A stretch of 64,000 bases of DNA from Phytomonas francai (GCA_001766655.1 MJCC01000008.1:606099-670098), one strand, 5' to 3'. Shown: positions 51,383-62,678, counted from the first letter of the stretch. Numbers and translations: made by a program. The notes: generated from the letters alone by a model not told the origin.

Positions 51383-51977
51383 NNNNNNNNNNNNNNNNNN
51401 NNNNNNNNNNNNNNNNNNNNNNNNNNNNNNNNNNNNNNNNNNNNNNNNNNNNNNNNNNNNNNNNNNNNNNNNNNNNNNNNNNNNNNNNNNNNNNNNNNNN
51501 NNNNNNNNNNNNNNNNNNNNNNNNNNNNNNNNNNNNNNNNNNNNNNNNNNNNNNNNNNNNNNNNNNNNNNNNNNNNNNNNNNNNNNNNNNNNNNNNNNNN
51601 NNNNNNNNNNNNNNNNNNNNNNNNNNNNNNNNNNNNNNNNNNNNNNNNNNNNNNNNNNNNNNNNNNNNNNNNNNNNNNNNNNNNNNNNNNNNNNNNNNNN
51701 NNNNNNNNNNNNNNNNNNNNNNNNNNNNNNNNNNNNNNNNNNNNNNNNNNNNNNNNNNNNNNNNNNNNNNNNNNNNNNNNNNNNNNNNNNNNNNNNNNNN
51801 NNNNNNNNNNNNNNNNNNNNNNNNNNNNNNNNNNNNNNNNNNNNNNNNNNNNNNNNNNNNNNNNNNNNNNNNNNNNNNNNNNNNNNNNNNNNNNNNNNNN
51901 NNNNNNNNNNNNNNNNNNNNNNNNNNNNNNNNNNNNNNNNNNNNNNNNNNNNNNNNNNNNNNNNNNNNNNNNNNNNN
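51383..51977. other. Assembly gap of 595 N
   Basis: Unresolved sequence between the coding-like fragment at 51284-51382 and AT-rich DNA at 51978. Frames computed across it are meaningless. Confidence 0.99.
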
Positions 51978-52024
51978 TCCTATTTATTTCAAGAGCCTAA
52001 GCCTTCTGTAAAAGATCACATCCA

Positions 52025-52061
52025 TACATATATATATATATTTATTTATTTATTTATTTAA
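52025..52061. repeat. TA and ATTT simple repeats
   Basis: TA dinucleotides followed by TTTA tetranucleotide units, 36-70 bases upstream of the ATG at 52097. It is T-rich and could serve as part of the splice-acceptor tract for that gene. Confidence 0.85.
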
Positions 52062-52096
52062 AACTTTTCTACAAAAATAAGCGCCTCAAGAAAAGG

Positions 52097-52549
52097 ATGT
52101 ACCGCCAAGTTGAAGATACCCCTCAGCGCATGATGATGTATAGTATGCAACGTGGTTTAATACATCAAGTAGGACAAGAAATCCGCTTTGAAGAACAGCT
52201 TATGCAGGAGGCAGTGGCTCTGCAGGAGCTCCAAATGCAGGCTGCTGCCGCGGGTGCTCCCTATGGCCACACTGTGCAGCAGAATCAAGGTATAACGGAT
52301 GAATGTTCCTATCCAAACACATATCATAATAGCAACTGCCTTCAAGCACCACATTCGGCGGGTGGAGACGGTGGACACGTAAACAACTTGCCGAACAATA
52401 CGGCATCTGTCACAGGTTTACCGGCTAGAAATGTCAACGGTATGTATAATCCCGAGTTCTCGATGTGGAATGCGGAGTCAGCAGGGCTTGGCCTACAAAG
52501 TGCGTATGACGCCTGCAACTACAGCGTTTACAAGAACACAATACACTGA
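52097..52549 (+). CDS. Small Met/Gln-rich hypothetical protein, 150 aa
   Basis: ATG at 52097, stop TGA. Residues 1-50 are Met/Gln-rich with an amphipathic helix pattern (Q-E-I-R-F-E-E-Q-L-M-Q-E-A, A-L-Q-E-L-Q-M-Q-A). The rest (50-150) is Asn/Gly/Ser/Tyr-rich and probably disordered. Such a composition is common in RNA-associated proteins of kinetoplastids, but no RRM, zinc finger or other domain is present, so this is only a hint. Codon composition and GC content are higher than the flanking spacer, and the direction fits the plus-strand unit. It may be downstream of the gene hidden in the gap, or, if the gap hides a frame linking them, its C-terminal part; in-frame stops at about 52060 argue for a separate gene. 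Confidence 0.6.
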   Translation: MYRQVEDTPQRMMMYSMQRGLIHQVGQEIRFEEQLMQEAVALQELQMQAAAAGAPYGHTVQQNQGITDECSYPNTYHNSNCLQAPHSAGGDGGHVNNLPNNTASVTGLPARNVNGMYNPEFSMWNAESAGLGLQSAYDACNYSVYKNTIH

Positions 52550-54031
52550 TGTATCATGCAAGCGAAGCTTCCTATCTCCAGCGCAAAAAGGAGCTCACTT
52601 TTCGCTGCTCAGTGTCTTGGTTTCAGCTACCTACAGACCCAATGCTTACAACCCTTCTCGTTACGAGTGGAGGGAGAGGAGGGGGAGTCTCAAAAGAATT
52701 GAATAATTTATCCCAGTCGAGTCCCAAGTAAAGCAGATGCAAGAACTTCGGTTGGGTTGAACGAACTCCTCGTGTAGCATGGCCTTGTGCGACGGATGTG
52801 TGATTCGATAGGTGTGAGCTAAGATGAAAAGTTGAGAGTAATTGGTCTTGAATTTAATATTTGATTCCATTGTGTCTAAAAGGAAAAGTAATAAATGAAT
52901 CGAAATAGATCTATGCTATCCTAAAGTACTGGCTTTAAGAAAAAAAATCTAAATGAAAACATATTGTCTGCACCGTCTTTTAGAAGTTCGCAACTGGTGA
53001 AGATAAGTCGCTATAATTCAGTTAAATATAGTGAAAATCCCAAGAGGCAAAATAAAAGTGAAGTGTTATTTTGGAAAAATTGCTTCAAGTATCTTTTCTC
53101 TGATTATGATTCTGGAAAGTCATATTGGAACAATTGGCTGGAAAAGCAAATCCAAGCGAAGGATTCATAGAATCTTTTTTCCGAAAGGCATATTCATCTA
53201 CACAATTCATTGTTTTAGTGCATATATATTCATATAGTATCTCTTTTATCACTTTACCTAAGTGATTTTATTTAATCATCGTTTTTTTTTTTACTTGATT
53301 TAATTCGACTCATAGTTTATGGAAATTTTTGGCATTTTTCTTCATTGTTTTCTATATAGTTTCCTAATTTTTATTCCATGCATATAACCCTTCTATCCTT
53401 TAAAATGGAAGATGGAAATGTTTGTCTTTCACAAATTATGGCGTGATTATTCATGGAAAATGTGAAATTTGTGAGGAAAACCTAATTGAATGCAACTTAT
53501 TATCAATATGTTCTGTTTGCAACACTGAACTAAAAATGCTTCCTTGAAATTAAACTATTTTCTTGTTTCTTTGTTTCCCTCGATCACAAGACGTCTTTTG
53601 CTATTGTTGTCGATATTCCCAACCATGGTATCGTTTCTCCATTAATGATGAGCTTCCTATTTTTTTTGCCTTTATTTACTACACCGTTCTTTATTACTAT
53701 TTTTACGATTAAGATGAGGTTCTTTCTGTTGTTTCGTTTCTAGGATTTTTTCCCATATAATTTTTACATCAGATTTTGACACTTTTGGGCGTTACCTTTG
53801 CATACATGCTAGTATATTGAAAGGATTTAATTACTAATTCTCTCGGCAAGCATCCTTGAATAAGCAACTCAATCCAGGGTTATTGATGTATACACAAAAT
53901 TAAATTAAATATCTAAATCTCCGCTAACAGGACCCTTAGCTTCAAAACAAAGTTTGTACTCGCGATTCTATAGATCTCAGATCTACTTTACTTCCCAACA
54001 AACTGAAACAAGCGGGCTTATACCACGCACC
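52550..54031. other. Intergenic spacer
   Basis: About 1.48 kb. The second half is strongly T-rich on the plus strand (53270-53370, 53640-53770). A candidate trans-splice acceptor for the next gene is the AG at 53742-53743 after a T-rich tract. Frames of about 60-90 codons (52431-52706, 52964-53170) are spacer-like. No gene supported. Confidence 0.55.
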
Positions 54032-56017
54032 ATGAAATACAGTGAACAGGAAAAGGCCCATAATACCTCGTGGCCCAACGGTGCCAACCACTGGTGTGGG
54101 GATTCCCGTCTAAACCTGGGGGCCGCGACATCGCTGTCCACCTTTGCGGGCCACATCTACAGGTGCGACCGCAACGGCTCCTGTGCTCAGGAAGCCTACG
54201 TAAGCACTGCCGAGGAGGCTGTGCGTGCCTATCATGCCATGTTTCCCCCTAATATCCGAAATGCTGCTCAGTGCTCCGAAGGGATGCCTTCAAGCAGCAA
54301 GACGTCTTTTGTTTGGATTGATCTCCATGGTGTGCCCCTGCCCCTTCACGATTCTACCAACGCAGGCGAGAGGAGTAACGCTATGGATGATCTTTGGGAA
54401 GCTCTGCAGCTTAATCAAGAGCATCGAGTGAGACTTCAGGATGAGATAAAACAAGAATATGAACGACGAACGTTAATGCTTGGAAAAAAGGGGCTGGATG
54501 TCGGCAATACCTTTTCCCATGCTATACCCGTAACACACCTTGATAATGGTGATAGGGTGCCTAATACTACTGAGGAGGAAAAAATTACACAGTCTTCGGA
54601 CTTTGAATGTTTCTGTCCGGTATACAGTACTGATGATGGCTTGGAGGTCCTAGACTATCCTGACACTGTCGATTTATTTGCAAAGTCTAACCCTATGAAT
54701 TCTAAAGGATGTAATAAAGAAGAGTGTTATGCAGCATTGCGTGTGGTGACGCTGCTGGAACACACTGTCCATCGTATTTCAAATGTGGAAGAGCAGGTGC
54801 ACTCTTCTTTCTTGAAGACTGAGGATAACAAACAGGATATTTTCCATGAACTTTCTTATCGTACAGATACTCGCCACGATAATCCATTCCTGAGATCGGT
54901 CAACCCCTTCGGTGATCCTGCCCCTTTCATCAATTTTGAAGACGGCCTCCGCAACAGGTGTGATTCTGAAAGTTCTAGGAACGATTCACTGGATCATTTA
55001 TTGCTTGAGAATGATAGGCATAGCGGTGCCATGTGTGTTGGAGGCGATAAACACACTAGGCCTATGCAATCCGCCATCACTCATGTCTTTTGTTTTGAGG
55101 GTTTGTGTGTTACGTGGTGCCCTGGAGTTACTTCTGCCTCTTGGAATGATTGTCGGTGTGCTTGGCAGGTGAAGAACTGGAGTCAGCTGCGTGAGGCCGT
55201 GCTGTCTCACTATATTTACTCTACGCAGCACTTACCGCAACCGGAAGTGTCTGAGAGTGACGCTTTTCACATTACAGAGAAACTTAACAGGGATGAAGAA
55301 ATTATGACTACATCCTTTTTTGTTTCCCTGCTTATGTCAACTGTGTGCTACACCTACCTCCCTAACATTAATGCTGTGTTGAGCGAAGTGGAAGCTATTG
55401 ATTCCATGCTACCCTTAATTCTACCTAAAATGGAGGGCGACCAGTCTGATACGCACCGGCGCATTTTGATGCTTCGGCACAGGCTCGCAAATCATCGGCG
55501 CGAGCTGTTTTCTAAAAAAAAAATGTTGGATTCCTTGAGAGGGCCATCGGTATCCATGCTGGCAACCTTCATGATCCAACATCCTCCCTCCAATCACGAC
55601 CAGCTGGGGTTATCTGAGGTTTCTACGGCATTGCACCAATCCTCAGTTTCGGCGGCTATCAATATACTGAATGCCACTAGTGATGTCATTGATCAAACGC
55701 TTCATAAAATGGATACTTCGCGCATAGTGTTGGGTAACACCACTATCCTCTACAATTCTAGCGTGATCTCAAGTAACTATGAAATTAGTAATGATTCAGA
55801 CTATTTCATGGTGCTAGTGCACTACATTTTTATAACTATAATGCCTGCGCATATAATCGTTGCACAATGGGGTGTAAATGTTTATGTACCTTTTAAAGAG
55901 CTTGATAGTCTTACTCCATTTTGGGTTATTGTGGGCACTCTTGTTACAATTTGTATAATTGCGCCGATATTCCCATTCTGGGCGTACTACACAGGAAGGA
56001 TACATCTGATAATATAA
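54032..56017 (+). CDS. CorA-type Mg2+ transporter/channel with GVN signature, 661 aa
   Basis: The start is the first ATG at 54032 (MKYSEQEKAH); upstream codons lack ATG. Stop TAA. The C-terminal end has the CorA layout: a long helical region (about 455-585), two membrane segments (about 588-612 and 630-650) and between them the signature A-Q-W-G-V-N-V-Y-V-P, where CorA/Mrs2 proteins have G-M-N. The helical region includes Y-L-P-N-I-N-A-V-L-S-E-V-E and R-R-I-L-M-L-R-H-R-L, typical of the CorA stalk. The N-terminal 370 residues are longer than usual, with an acidic middle (about 150-350). The family forms pentamers that conduct Mg2+ and related divalent cations across plasma or organellar membranes. 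Met to Val in the signature is seen in diverged members and may alter selectivity. No obvious signal or transit peptide. Confidence 0.75.
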   Translation: MKYSEQEKAHNTSWPNGANHWCGDSRLNLGAATSLSTFAGHIYRCDRNGSCAQEAYVSTAEEAVRAYHAMFPPNIRNAAQCSEGMPSSSKTSFVWIDLHGVPLPLHDSTNAGERSNAMDDLWEALQLNQEHRVRLQDEIKQEYERRTLMLGKKGLDVGNTFSHAIPVTHLDNGDRVPNTTEEEKITQSSDFECFCPVYSTDDGLEVLDYPDTVDLFAKSNPMNSKGCNKEECYAALRVVTLLEHTVHRISNVEEQVHSSFLKTEDNKQDIFHELSYRTDTRHDNPFLRSVNPFGDPAPFINFEDGLRNRCDSESSRNDSLDHLLLENDRHSGAMCVGGDKHTRPMQSAITHVFCFEGLCVTWCPGVTSASWNDCRCAWQVKNWSQLREAVLSHYIYSTQHLPQPEVSESDAFHITEKLNRDEEIMTTSFFVSLLMSTVCYTYLPNINAVLSEVEAIDSMLPLILPKMEGDQSDTHRRILMLRHRLANHRRELFSKKKMLDSLRGPSVSMLATFMIQHPPSNHDQLGLSEVSTALHQSSVSAAINILNATSDVIDQTLHKMDTSRIVLGNTTILYNSSVISSNYEISNDSDYFMVLVHYIFITIMPAHIIVAQWGVNVYVPFKELDSLTPFWVIVGTLVTICIIAPIFPFWAYYTGRIHLII

Positions 56018-57265
56018 AGTGTACATATAAACAGGGGAGAAAGCAAGTAATTGATGTTATCACAATTACGAAATACCATGAAGCGATCTACCTTTTGTGA
56101 AAAAGGAGTCTAGCACCCTTTTTCTTGCTTAGTTAGATTTTCTGAATAAGGGTTTGTGAACGCGTTTTCAAATATTAGCAGTGTTGTAATATTATTTACT
56201 GTATTTCGTTTCAACACTACTAGAGCACCCTTTACAAAGAGGTATCCAAGAGAAATAGCGCGGGGAACACTCTCAGTTTCGTGTTGCTGCTCTTTTGCAC
56301 ATAGTTTAATCGTATTTAAAGCCTTTGGTAGGGCCAATCATATGTTATCTTTGGTTACTATATTATTTGTCAGGATATTCAATTGAGAAGGTTAGTTGAC
56401 ATAATTGCTTTGTAACTTAGGTAATGTATGCTATTTGATGCCTTTTAATATAAAATCACAAATATACTGCGAAAACTTATTTACTATGGTTCATGGGAAA
56501 GGTTAGAAAAATGTAACCACTTTTAAAATTTTATATTCTTGCACAGATTCTTATACAATGAGTATGTAGGTGATTGAAATATAAAAGGGAAAAGTGGTAA
56601 GATATGTGCGCAACTTTCTTGCCCTCATTCTGTAAGATTATTACTTCATTGTTTCATACTATTGAAAAGAGAAGGGTGAGATTGTATGCGTTACATAGCT
56701 TTTTTTTACATGAATATTAATGTGTTGTTAAAATGCTGAGCATAAATCCTTTGCTTAAAGTATATAGTGTGTGGATCAAATTGTAAACTTTTTTTTGTTA
56801 TAGTATTCTTAGCATTTTCCATGATTATAAACAACATTCCTTATATATACATTTTTTTCCGATTACAATATTTTGAAATAAACATGTATGTGTTGAACGT
56901 ATATATTTGGATAATCAAAGGGTATATAGTTCTTAAATCTTTTATATGGAATTTTCGATACTTTTATGATTTAGTTTCGAATGACACAGGGGGAGAAATG
57001 TAACTTTAAGTGGAATTTATTTCTTTGAAATACGTTTGTCCAAAAAATCTGTCCATTTTTTGATTGTAGTGGAATATTTACTAGATCTGACCTTTTTTTT
57101 TTACCTTTTTACGAAAGGATCAAAAAAAGGAGAAAATAAATTTCACTAGAAAGGGGTCTGCGCGTCTCTTAGTATAGTATTTTATTTTGGCTTGCTTTCC
57201 TAAGGGTACCTGTGTGGAGGCTCTAGATACTTTTAGACCTATCATATATAGAAAACAAAAGGGTG
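56018..57265. other. Intergenic spacer
   Basis: About 1.25 kb, AT-rich. Frames of about 75 codons (56156-56386, 56767-57003) are Ile/Phe/Tyr-rich and typical of spacer. No gene supported. Confidence 0.55.
57091..57117 (+). promoter_or_regulatory. Candidate polypyrimidine tract and trans-splice acceptor
   Basis: A C/T tract with only one interruption (57091-57110) is followed by the first AG at 57116-57117, 149 bases before the ATG at 57266. This is the classical kinetoplastid arrangement for spliced-leader addition. Not experimentally confirmed. Confidence 0.45.
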
Positions 57266-60200
57266 ATGATGAATATTAAGAATCAATCTCAGGCCTTTAT
57301 GGAAGAAATAGACATCTTAAATGGCCTAGAAGTTGTTGATGATTTGGTTGTCCCCACACAGACGCAGCTAAAGTCATTGGACGAAGTCGCGACGGTGGCA
57401 CTCACCTCTTCTGAGAAAGGTAACCGTGATTCCGCTGCACGGCAGCTTCGATACCTTAGCACATATGAGCATTGGAACACGACGAAAGCACTCTTGACTG
57501 CTGCTACAGGGTATCGTTATTTGCATTTCATGGTGTGCAAGGCAGCTCTCTTTCTTGTGAGCAACGAAATTGGGCCTGATGAGCGTCGTGAGGTGCAATA
57601 CATTGTCCTAAATTATCTTAAATCCTTGAGGGAAAATGGAGAAACGCTGAAGCACTATGTTAAGCACGAACTGTATGCTATTCTTGCTTCCGCTACCTAC
57701 TTGAATTGGAAGTTAGATGTACTGAGCGCGGAGCAAGATGACCAGGATACCACCGCCACTGCCATCAACGGCACAGAAAATGGTGGACAAACGCCAGTCG
57801 GTCGTAGACGGATAGCCACGATATTAGGATTCTTTCAGGCGTATTTAACACCTGAAGAGTATCTGGACTGTTTGTTAGAGCTTATTCCTTACTTTTCGCA
57901 GCAATGCATTAAAGTACCTATCTTTTCGACTCGCATGTCTTTTGTGCGGTTTGTGCTACCATTTTTTTTCGATGTGGCGGCTCATTTGTTGGATGTAGTG
58001 CCATCTACAGCGACGCAGGTATGCTGTGTGGCGTTAGAGTGCTTGGCTGAGCATGGTTCTGTTTCAGAGGACCCTCTCATTACCATCCGTCATTACCGCG
58101 AAAGCAGTATTCACCTCTCACGATGGGAGGAGTGGGCTACCTCATTGCCCGTGGCTTTACAATATAGCAAAAATATGTTGATCCATCACCCCACAAGTGA
58201 GGATGCAATTCTGTTCGGTAGACTACTGCGTCTGTGCTCAACACTAACGTGTTCGGAAGAGTCATATGCACTTTCGGTGCGTCCAGTAATAACACAGGAA
58301 ATGCTATTGCTGTCCTCGGAGCTTTTGAGGGTTTGTCAGGGAAACAATGCGCTCATGGAGCATCTTCATTTGGCCTGTGATGTTCTCATCAACACCTTTG
58401 AGAGGGATGAGGGGGGTGTTTTGGCGTACCTTGTGCAGAATATTAACGTCATCAATGCGTGGGCCGACGCGACGCAATACGTCCTCTCCAGGTTTAATAA
58501 TGACGAGGATGAGTTGCGTCAGTCGCTCATGCATTTGTTTTATTTATTCGCCGACAAGCTTCTACCAACTCCTCCGCGAAGGTGCCAGCGTCATTTTGAT
58601 GATTTTCTCGGACATGCTTGTATTATCCACCCGTGTGACGCAGAGAACAATACGACAGATGCTTCTCCATCGTCAGTCCCAGTGGACCCTAATATGACTC
58701 GTGAAACGGATCAAATTACCTTCCTTTCTGGTGGTCCGATGGACTCAGAAGGGAGCAAGTACCTTAAGGAATTGGTGTTTTCCATTTTCACAACGTATTT
58801 CAATACTGTAGTCAACAAAACACACCTGAGGGAGGATTCTCAGGAGTTGCGGATGGAGGTGGGGGTGGTATTGCATAATGAAAAGACCTTGCTGCCGCTG
58901 GCGAGTATGCTTTTCTGTGAGCGAATAAACTTTCTGGACTTCTTAGTAGACCGGTTACGGCACGGCATAGAGGATTATTGCAAACTCGTGTCGATCCGTG
59001 AGGCGCAATGGTGGAACACCGAGATTGGCATCAGCACCGTCAACGCCGTTTCGAAGCCGTCCTCGTCGAATATCACAACACAGGAAGAACGAGCACTAAT
59101 GTTGTTGGTCGAGCGTTTTCCAGATGTAAAGGCTGTAATATCTGGAAACACTACATATCTCACCAACGCTTGTGATAGCAATAGTAGTACTACAAGGGAA
59201 GGTTTGGATAATATGAAAGGAATTCCGTCTCGTGAGACTGTGGAGATGCTTTTGATGCGAGTTACTCTTTCACATCTTTCGGTAATCATCTCCATATTTG
59301 CTATAGCCATGGTAAATGATACTGCCCCTGGTGATAATTCTGTGCTGGAGCCCATAGCCAGGTTTTCTCGACAATTATTAACTGGGGATGACAAGCTCAC
59401 AAATAATCTCCTTCAGTGCCTTTCAATTATGGGTACCGATGCTTCGGGAAATTTGGCTCCCTTTTCAAGAACCAACACGGGAGACAGTAATCAAGCACAG
59501 GTGCACCTCGGTGTCCTACGTGCCCTGTTCTTTTTCTGTAATTGCGTGTGTGAATCCTATTTCAGCCGACGTCCAGAGTTTTTTGATATCTCTCTCGATT
59601 TGCTTCGCTTTGTGTACCTTTACCATAGTGACGTACCGTGTCTCGTAACAGATGCCAACCTTCTCCTCCGACGCATTATCACAAATGGTAGTAGAATCAA
59701 GGATTTCCTCGGCTCGGACAAACTCCTCGCCGTGATTCGGGCCGTTGCGCAGGATGCCATGCCGTCCCTTCGTGCGGCACACAAAGCGGACCCTTCGATT
59801 CCTTTATTACCTCAGGAGGTGAGGAGTGGATTCTTCACCGCCTTTATGGCTCTCGTTGAGGCGCGCGAACACGAAGGGTATAGTGTCGAAAACGTTATCT
59901 CGAAGCTAATCGCACAGATGATTTCGCAGGAGTGCCTATTCAGCAACCCAACGCAGACGTTTCTCGACCTTACTGCACTTTCCCGTGGAGTGAAACGGCC
60001 ATCTACGCTTCTTGTCATCCTCGAAAGGGTATTAGATTGTAAGACTGAGTTGATGCAGGTAATGGGCAAAGACGTAAACTGTGCGACGCTCGTTGTCCGC
60101 TGGTTGGCTGGTTTGTGTACACTGGCTAAGGACCTACTGGACAATAGTGCTATTAGTGAGTTGCATTGGTCTTTTAGCAGTTTTGTTATGCGGGCTATCA

Positions 60201-61081
60201 ACCACTTTTTCGATCTGATGTCCTTTCCTTCCTCTTTGACGCAATGGGAGGAGATCGACGAACGATGCGGTCTCAATGGTGATGGCTCCCCTGTCTATTC
60301 AAATCCCATGGTGCTGTTTGATTTCGACCCCGATCGCGTAGAGGCAGCAGTTGTGTACGACCTTTCAGACTTCCTCTATTGTATGTGCTGCGCACCATGG
60401 AGTAATATTGGTATTATGCATCACTATGAACGATCCACTGTAGAGAAGTTCTTTAGTGGCTCCGTGCAGTTCTTCACCTTTCTCCCCGTCGATATGCTTA
60501 TGTCCAGTGAAAACGGAAGGAATCGGGTGTTTAACGCCATGCTCGCTGCCCTTATCATCGAAGCTCCTGTCTTTCAACAGCTGCATCATCTTTTCGTGCG
60601 GCAGAATCTCTGGGACCAGATTCTGCGTTACCTGACTAAGTGCCTTGCCTATTTTTATCTTCCTGTGATCCTCAAGTTGATGTTCATAATCGTGGATAAA
60701 GGAACTGTAGAGGAATGTGATGAGAGCCATCGAGATGCCGTGTCAGGATCTCTGCCGTCATCTTTCTATGTCAACTTACAGGAGCGAACCCTTGGCCTTG
60801 TTCTTCGCGAGATTGTTGTTCTCGTAGCAGCGTCACTGTACTTGGAGCAAAATGAATGCATTCATGCATTTTTCTTGATTGAGAAATGTTTCAAGCGTGC
60901 CCCTGCATTGTGCACGGACCACTTTGTTCGTCTCCTTGACGTGTGTTCTGCTTATCATAGAGTTCGCATTCGACACATAATGAACAGTGTCCGAGAAGGG
61001 CATGACTTTGGATTCTTAATGAATCTATACTTAGGGTGCTTTGGACAGTCTTCTAAGGTATCTATTCTGGCGGCATGGTAG
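57266..61081 (+). CDS. Karyopherin, exportin-7/exportin-4-like, 1271 aa
   Basis: The start is the ATG at 57266; the codon before it is GTG. Stop TAG. The chain is helical throughout with the alternating amphipathic helices of HEAT-repeat karyopherins. Residues 50-150 fit the N-terminal region of exportin-7 (RanBP16) and exportin-4: a helix ending in A-A-R-Q-L-R-Y-L-S, then Y-L-H-F-M-V-C-K-A-A-L-F-L, then V-Q-Y-I-V-L-N-Y-L-K-S-L at 110-121 and a helix ending T-Y-L-N-W-K-L-D. In the family these form the Ran-GTP-binding part. Length is in the range of the group (about 1090-1250). The expected role is Ran-dependent nuclear transport of proteins through the pore. The exact subfamily is uncertain; exportin-7 is favoured. 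An insert rich in Thr/Asn/Gly lies near 155-175 and another Asp/Ser/Thr-rich one near 460-480. Confidence 0.65.
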   Translation: MMNIKNQSQAFMEEIDILNGLEVVDDLVVPTQTQLKSLDEVATVALTSSEKGNRDSAARQLRYLSTYEHWNTTKALLTAATGYRYLHFMVCKAALFLVSNEIGPDERREVQYIVLNYLKSLRENGETLKHYVKHELYAILASATYLNWKLDVLSAEQDDQDTTATAINGTENGGQTPVGRRRIATILGFFQAYLTPEEYLDCLLELIPYFSQQCIKVPIFSTRMSFVRFVLPFFFDVAAHLLDVVPSTATQVCCVALECLAEHGSVSEDPLITIRHYRESSIHLSRWEEWATSLPVALQYSKNMLIHHPTSEDAILFGRLLRLCSTLTCSEESYALSVRPVITQEMLLLSSELLRVCQGNNALMEHLHLACDVLINTFERDEGGVLAYLVQNINVINAWADATQYVLSRFNNDEDELRQSLMHLFYLFADKLLPTPPRRCQRHFDDFLGHACIIHPCDAENNTTDASPSSVPVDPNMTRETDQITFLSGGPMDSEGSKYLKELVFSIFTTYFNTVVNKTHLREDSQELRMEVGVVLHNEKTLLPLASMLFCERINFLDFLVDRLRHGIEDYCKLVSIREAQWWNTEIGISTVNAVSKPSSSNITTQEERALMLLVERFPDVKAVISGNTTYLTNACDSNSSTTREGLDNMKGIPSRETVEMLLMRVTLSHLSVIISIFAIAMVNDTAPGDNSVLEPIARFSRQLLTGDDKLTNNLLQCLSIMGTDASGNLAPFSRTNTGDSNQAQVHLGVLRALFFFCNCVCESYFSRRPEFFDISLDLLRFVYLYHSDVPCLVTDANLLLRRIITNGSRIKDFLGSDKLLAVIRAVAQDAMPSLRAAHKADPSIPLLPQEVRSGFFTAFMALVEAREHEGYSVENVISKLIAQMISQECLFSNPTQTFLDLTALSRGVKRPSTLLVILERVLDCKTELMQVMGKDVNCATLVVRWLAGLCTLAKDLLDNSAISELHWSFSSFVMRAINHFFDLMSFPSSLTQWEEIDERCGLNGDGSPVYSNPMVLFDFDPDRVEAAVVYDLSDFLYCMCCAPWSNIGIMHHYERSTVEKFFSGSVQFFTFLPVDMLMSSENGRNRVFNAMLAALIIEAPVFQQLHHLFVRQNLWDQILRYLTKCLAYFYLPVILKLMFIIVDKGTVEECDESHRDAVSGSLPSSFYVNLQERTLGLVLREIVVLVAASLYLEQNECIHAFFLIEKCFKRAPALCTDHFVRLLDVCSAYHRVRIRHIMNSVREGHDFGFLMNLYLGCFGQSSKVSILAAW

Positions 61082-62678
61082 GGGGTGTGTAAAACGATGT
61101 TTAGCTGCATGCTTTTTCCTATGAATAACTATTAAGAGGAATGACAAGAGAGAAGCAAGCTTCAGATGTGTTTTGTACTTTCGATTCATAGCTTTTTCGC
61201 TATTATTGGAGATGCATACATACATAAATGATAATAGGTATTATTATGTTACCCGTTTATTAACTTTTATATGCAGCTACGTATAACCCCTCAGAATCAG
61301 TTGAGATAGACCTGTGTAAGGTCTGACCATCTCGCGCTGAAAGCTATGGAATAGTCGTTCTATTTCTTGGAAGCAACATAAAAACGGATTACGAGTTATA
61401 AGGCGTATATGTCCAGGAAGTGTGTAAAAAAAAAGGATGCATACCATTGCGACAGCATTTCAGCGCACAGTAGTGTCTAGCCTACGCTGGAATTCTCACT
61501 ACCACATACATATCCCTCCATTTACCTTTGAAATCAACAAATAATTAGCATGTTTTTGGGGTGTCTTGGGTAGGGCAGATCATTTTTGCTATCATTTAAA
61601 AAAAATTAGTTTTACGTATCCAAGCTCACCATGTTCGTGCGTCAGCTCGTTAATTGTTTTTTATTTTTAAATATGAAAGTAAGCTGATCATGTGCTTTTA
61701 ATCACACATGAGGGATAGTAGCAAAAGGAACAAGACACTTTTGCAGTTTCTCTATGCTTGCGCGGGAAAAATTTTATGAATAATCTTGTGGGTCAACTCA
61801 GGACATGCCACAGCAAGTCATGAGTCGCTATCGAGCACACAACTTTCAGGTTGATTCTTAATTATTCTCTCACGCTAAACTGGCTACAAAAATTGTATTT
61901 AAGCGTTGACCTAAGAGTAAGGCTAATATTATTCGATTTCAGCTCCATACGTCCCTTAATTCCGCCACCACTTAATTGCAAAACAAGATTACGAATCTAA
62001 AGAATTCAATAAACATGACAAAAGTAATCAGATATCGAATATTTTTAACGCTTATTTTCGTTGTGTTCATTGTGCCATTAAGTTACACTATGTCAAAAAG
62101 ACGTGAACTCCTGCACATTGTAAAGAAAAGTGTGGTTTGTTGAAGACAAGTCTGACGATGGTATTTACACCCTCAAATAGCTAGGTAGGGACTAAAATGA
62201 TGCGTTACTTTTTTTATTTTGTGAGCATCGCTATAATTGCAAGAGCAATATTCGATGCTTAAAACTTCACAATTAAGAGTAGCATTGCAAAGATGAGGGA
62301 CCCTTTTCCTTATGCTGTCCAATTTCTTGCTCTTGCTACCTACCCCCCCCCCCCCCCCCCCCCCCCTGCAGTTTCTATTATTGCTGATTTTCTATATTTA
62401 ACGTATTTGTGTTAAAGCTCTATTTGTAGAGCTCCACTTTTGTTTTCTTATTCCTCTGTCGTCACTTGCTTGTTTACATGCACGCAGTACGACGGCTTTC
62501 AAAAGGAAATACTATTGCCTTGCTCGCCTTTCACATTCAATTTGCTCCTTAGTCTAAAGTTGTTGTTCTCATCATCACTTATCAGCTCAGGGCTGTGAAG
62601 CAGTGTAAAGGAAAAGAAAGTGAATAAATACAACTAAGCCGAAGAAACGTCTAATCTAGGAAAGGCTAGGGGAAAAAA
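61082..62678. other. Intergenic spacer
   Basis: About 1.6 kb, AT-rich, with a poly(C) run of 24 in its distal part. No frame of note, and no RNA gene recognised. Confidence 0.6.
62343..62371 (+). promoter_or_regulatory. Poly(C) run of 24 followed by AG: possible splice-acceptor tract
   Basis: Twenty-four C (62343-62366) are followed by TGCAG, giving an AG at 62370-62371, 308 bases before the ATG at 62679. A pure C tract would be an unusual polypyrimidine tract. T-rich DNA further downstream could also serve, so use of this acceptor is a guess. Confidence 0.4.

Noticed and set aside
53954..54031. Upstream TTG-initiated extension of the CorA protein
   Set aside because: No ATG; kinetoplastid genes start at ATG, and the ATG at 54032 is the first in frame.
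56156..56386. 76-codon plus-strand frame downstream of the CorA gene
   Set aside because: Low GC, no recognisable feature, length expected by chance.
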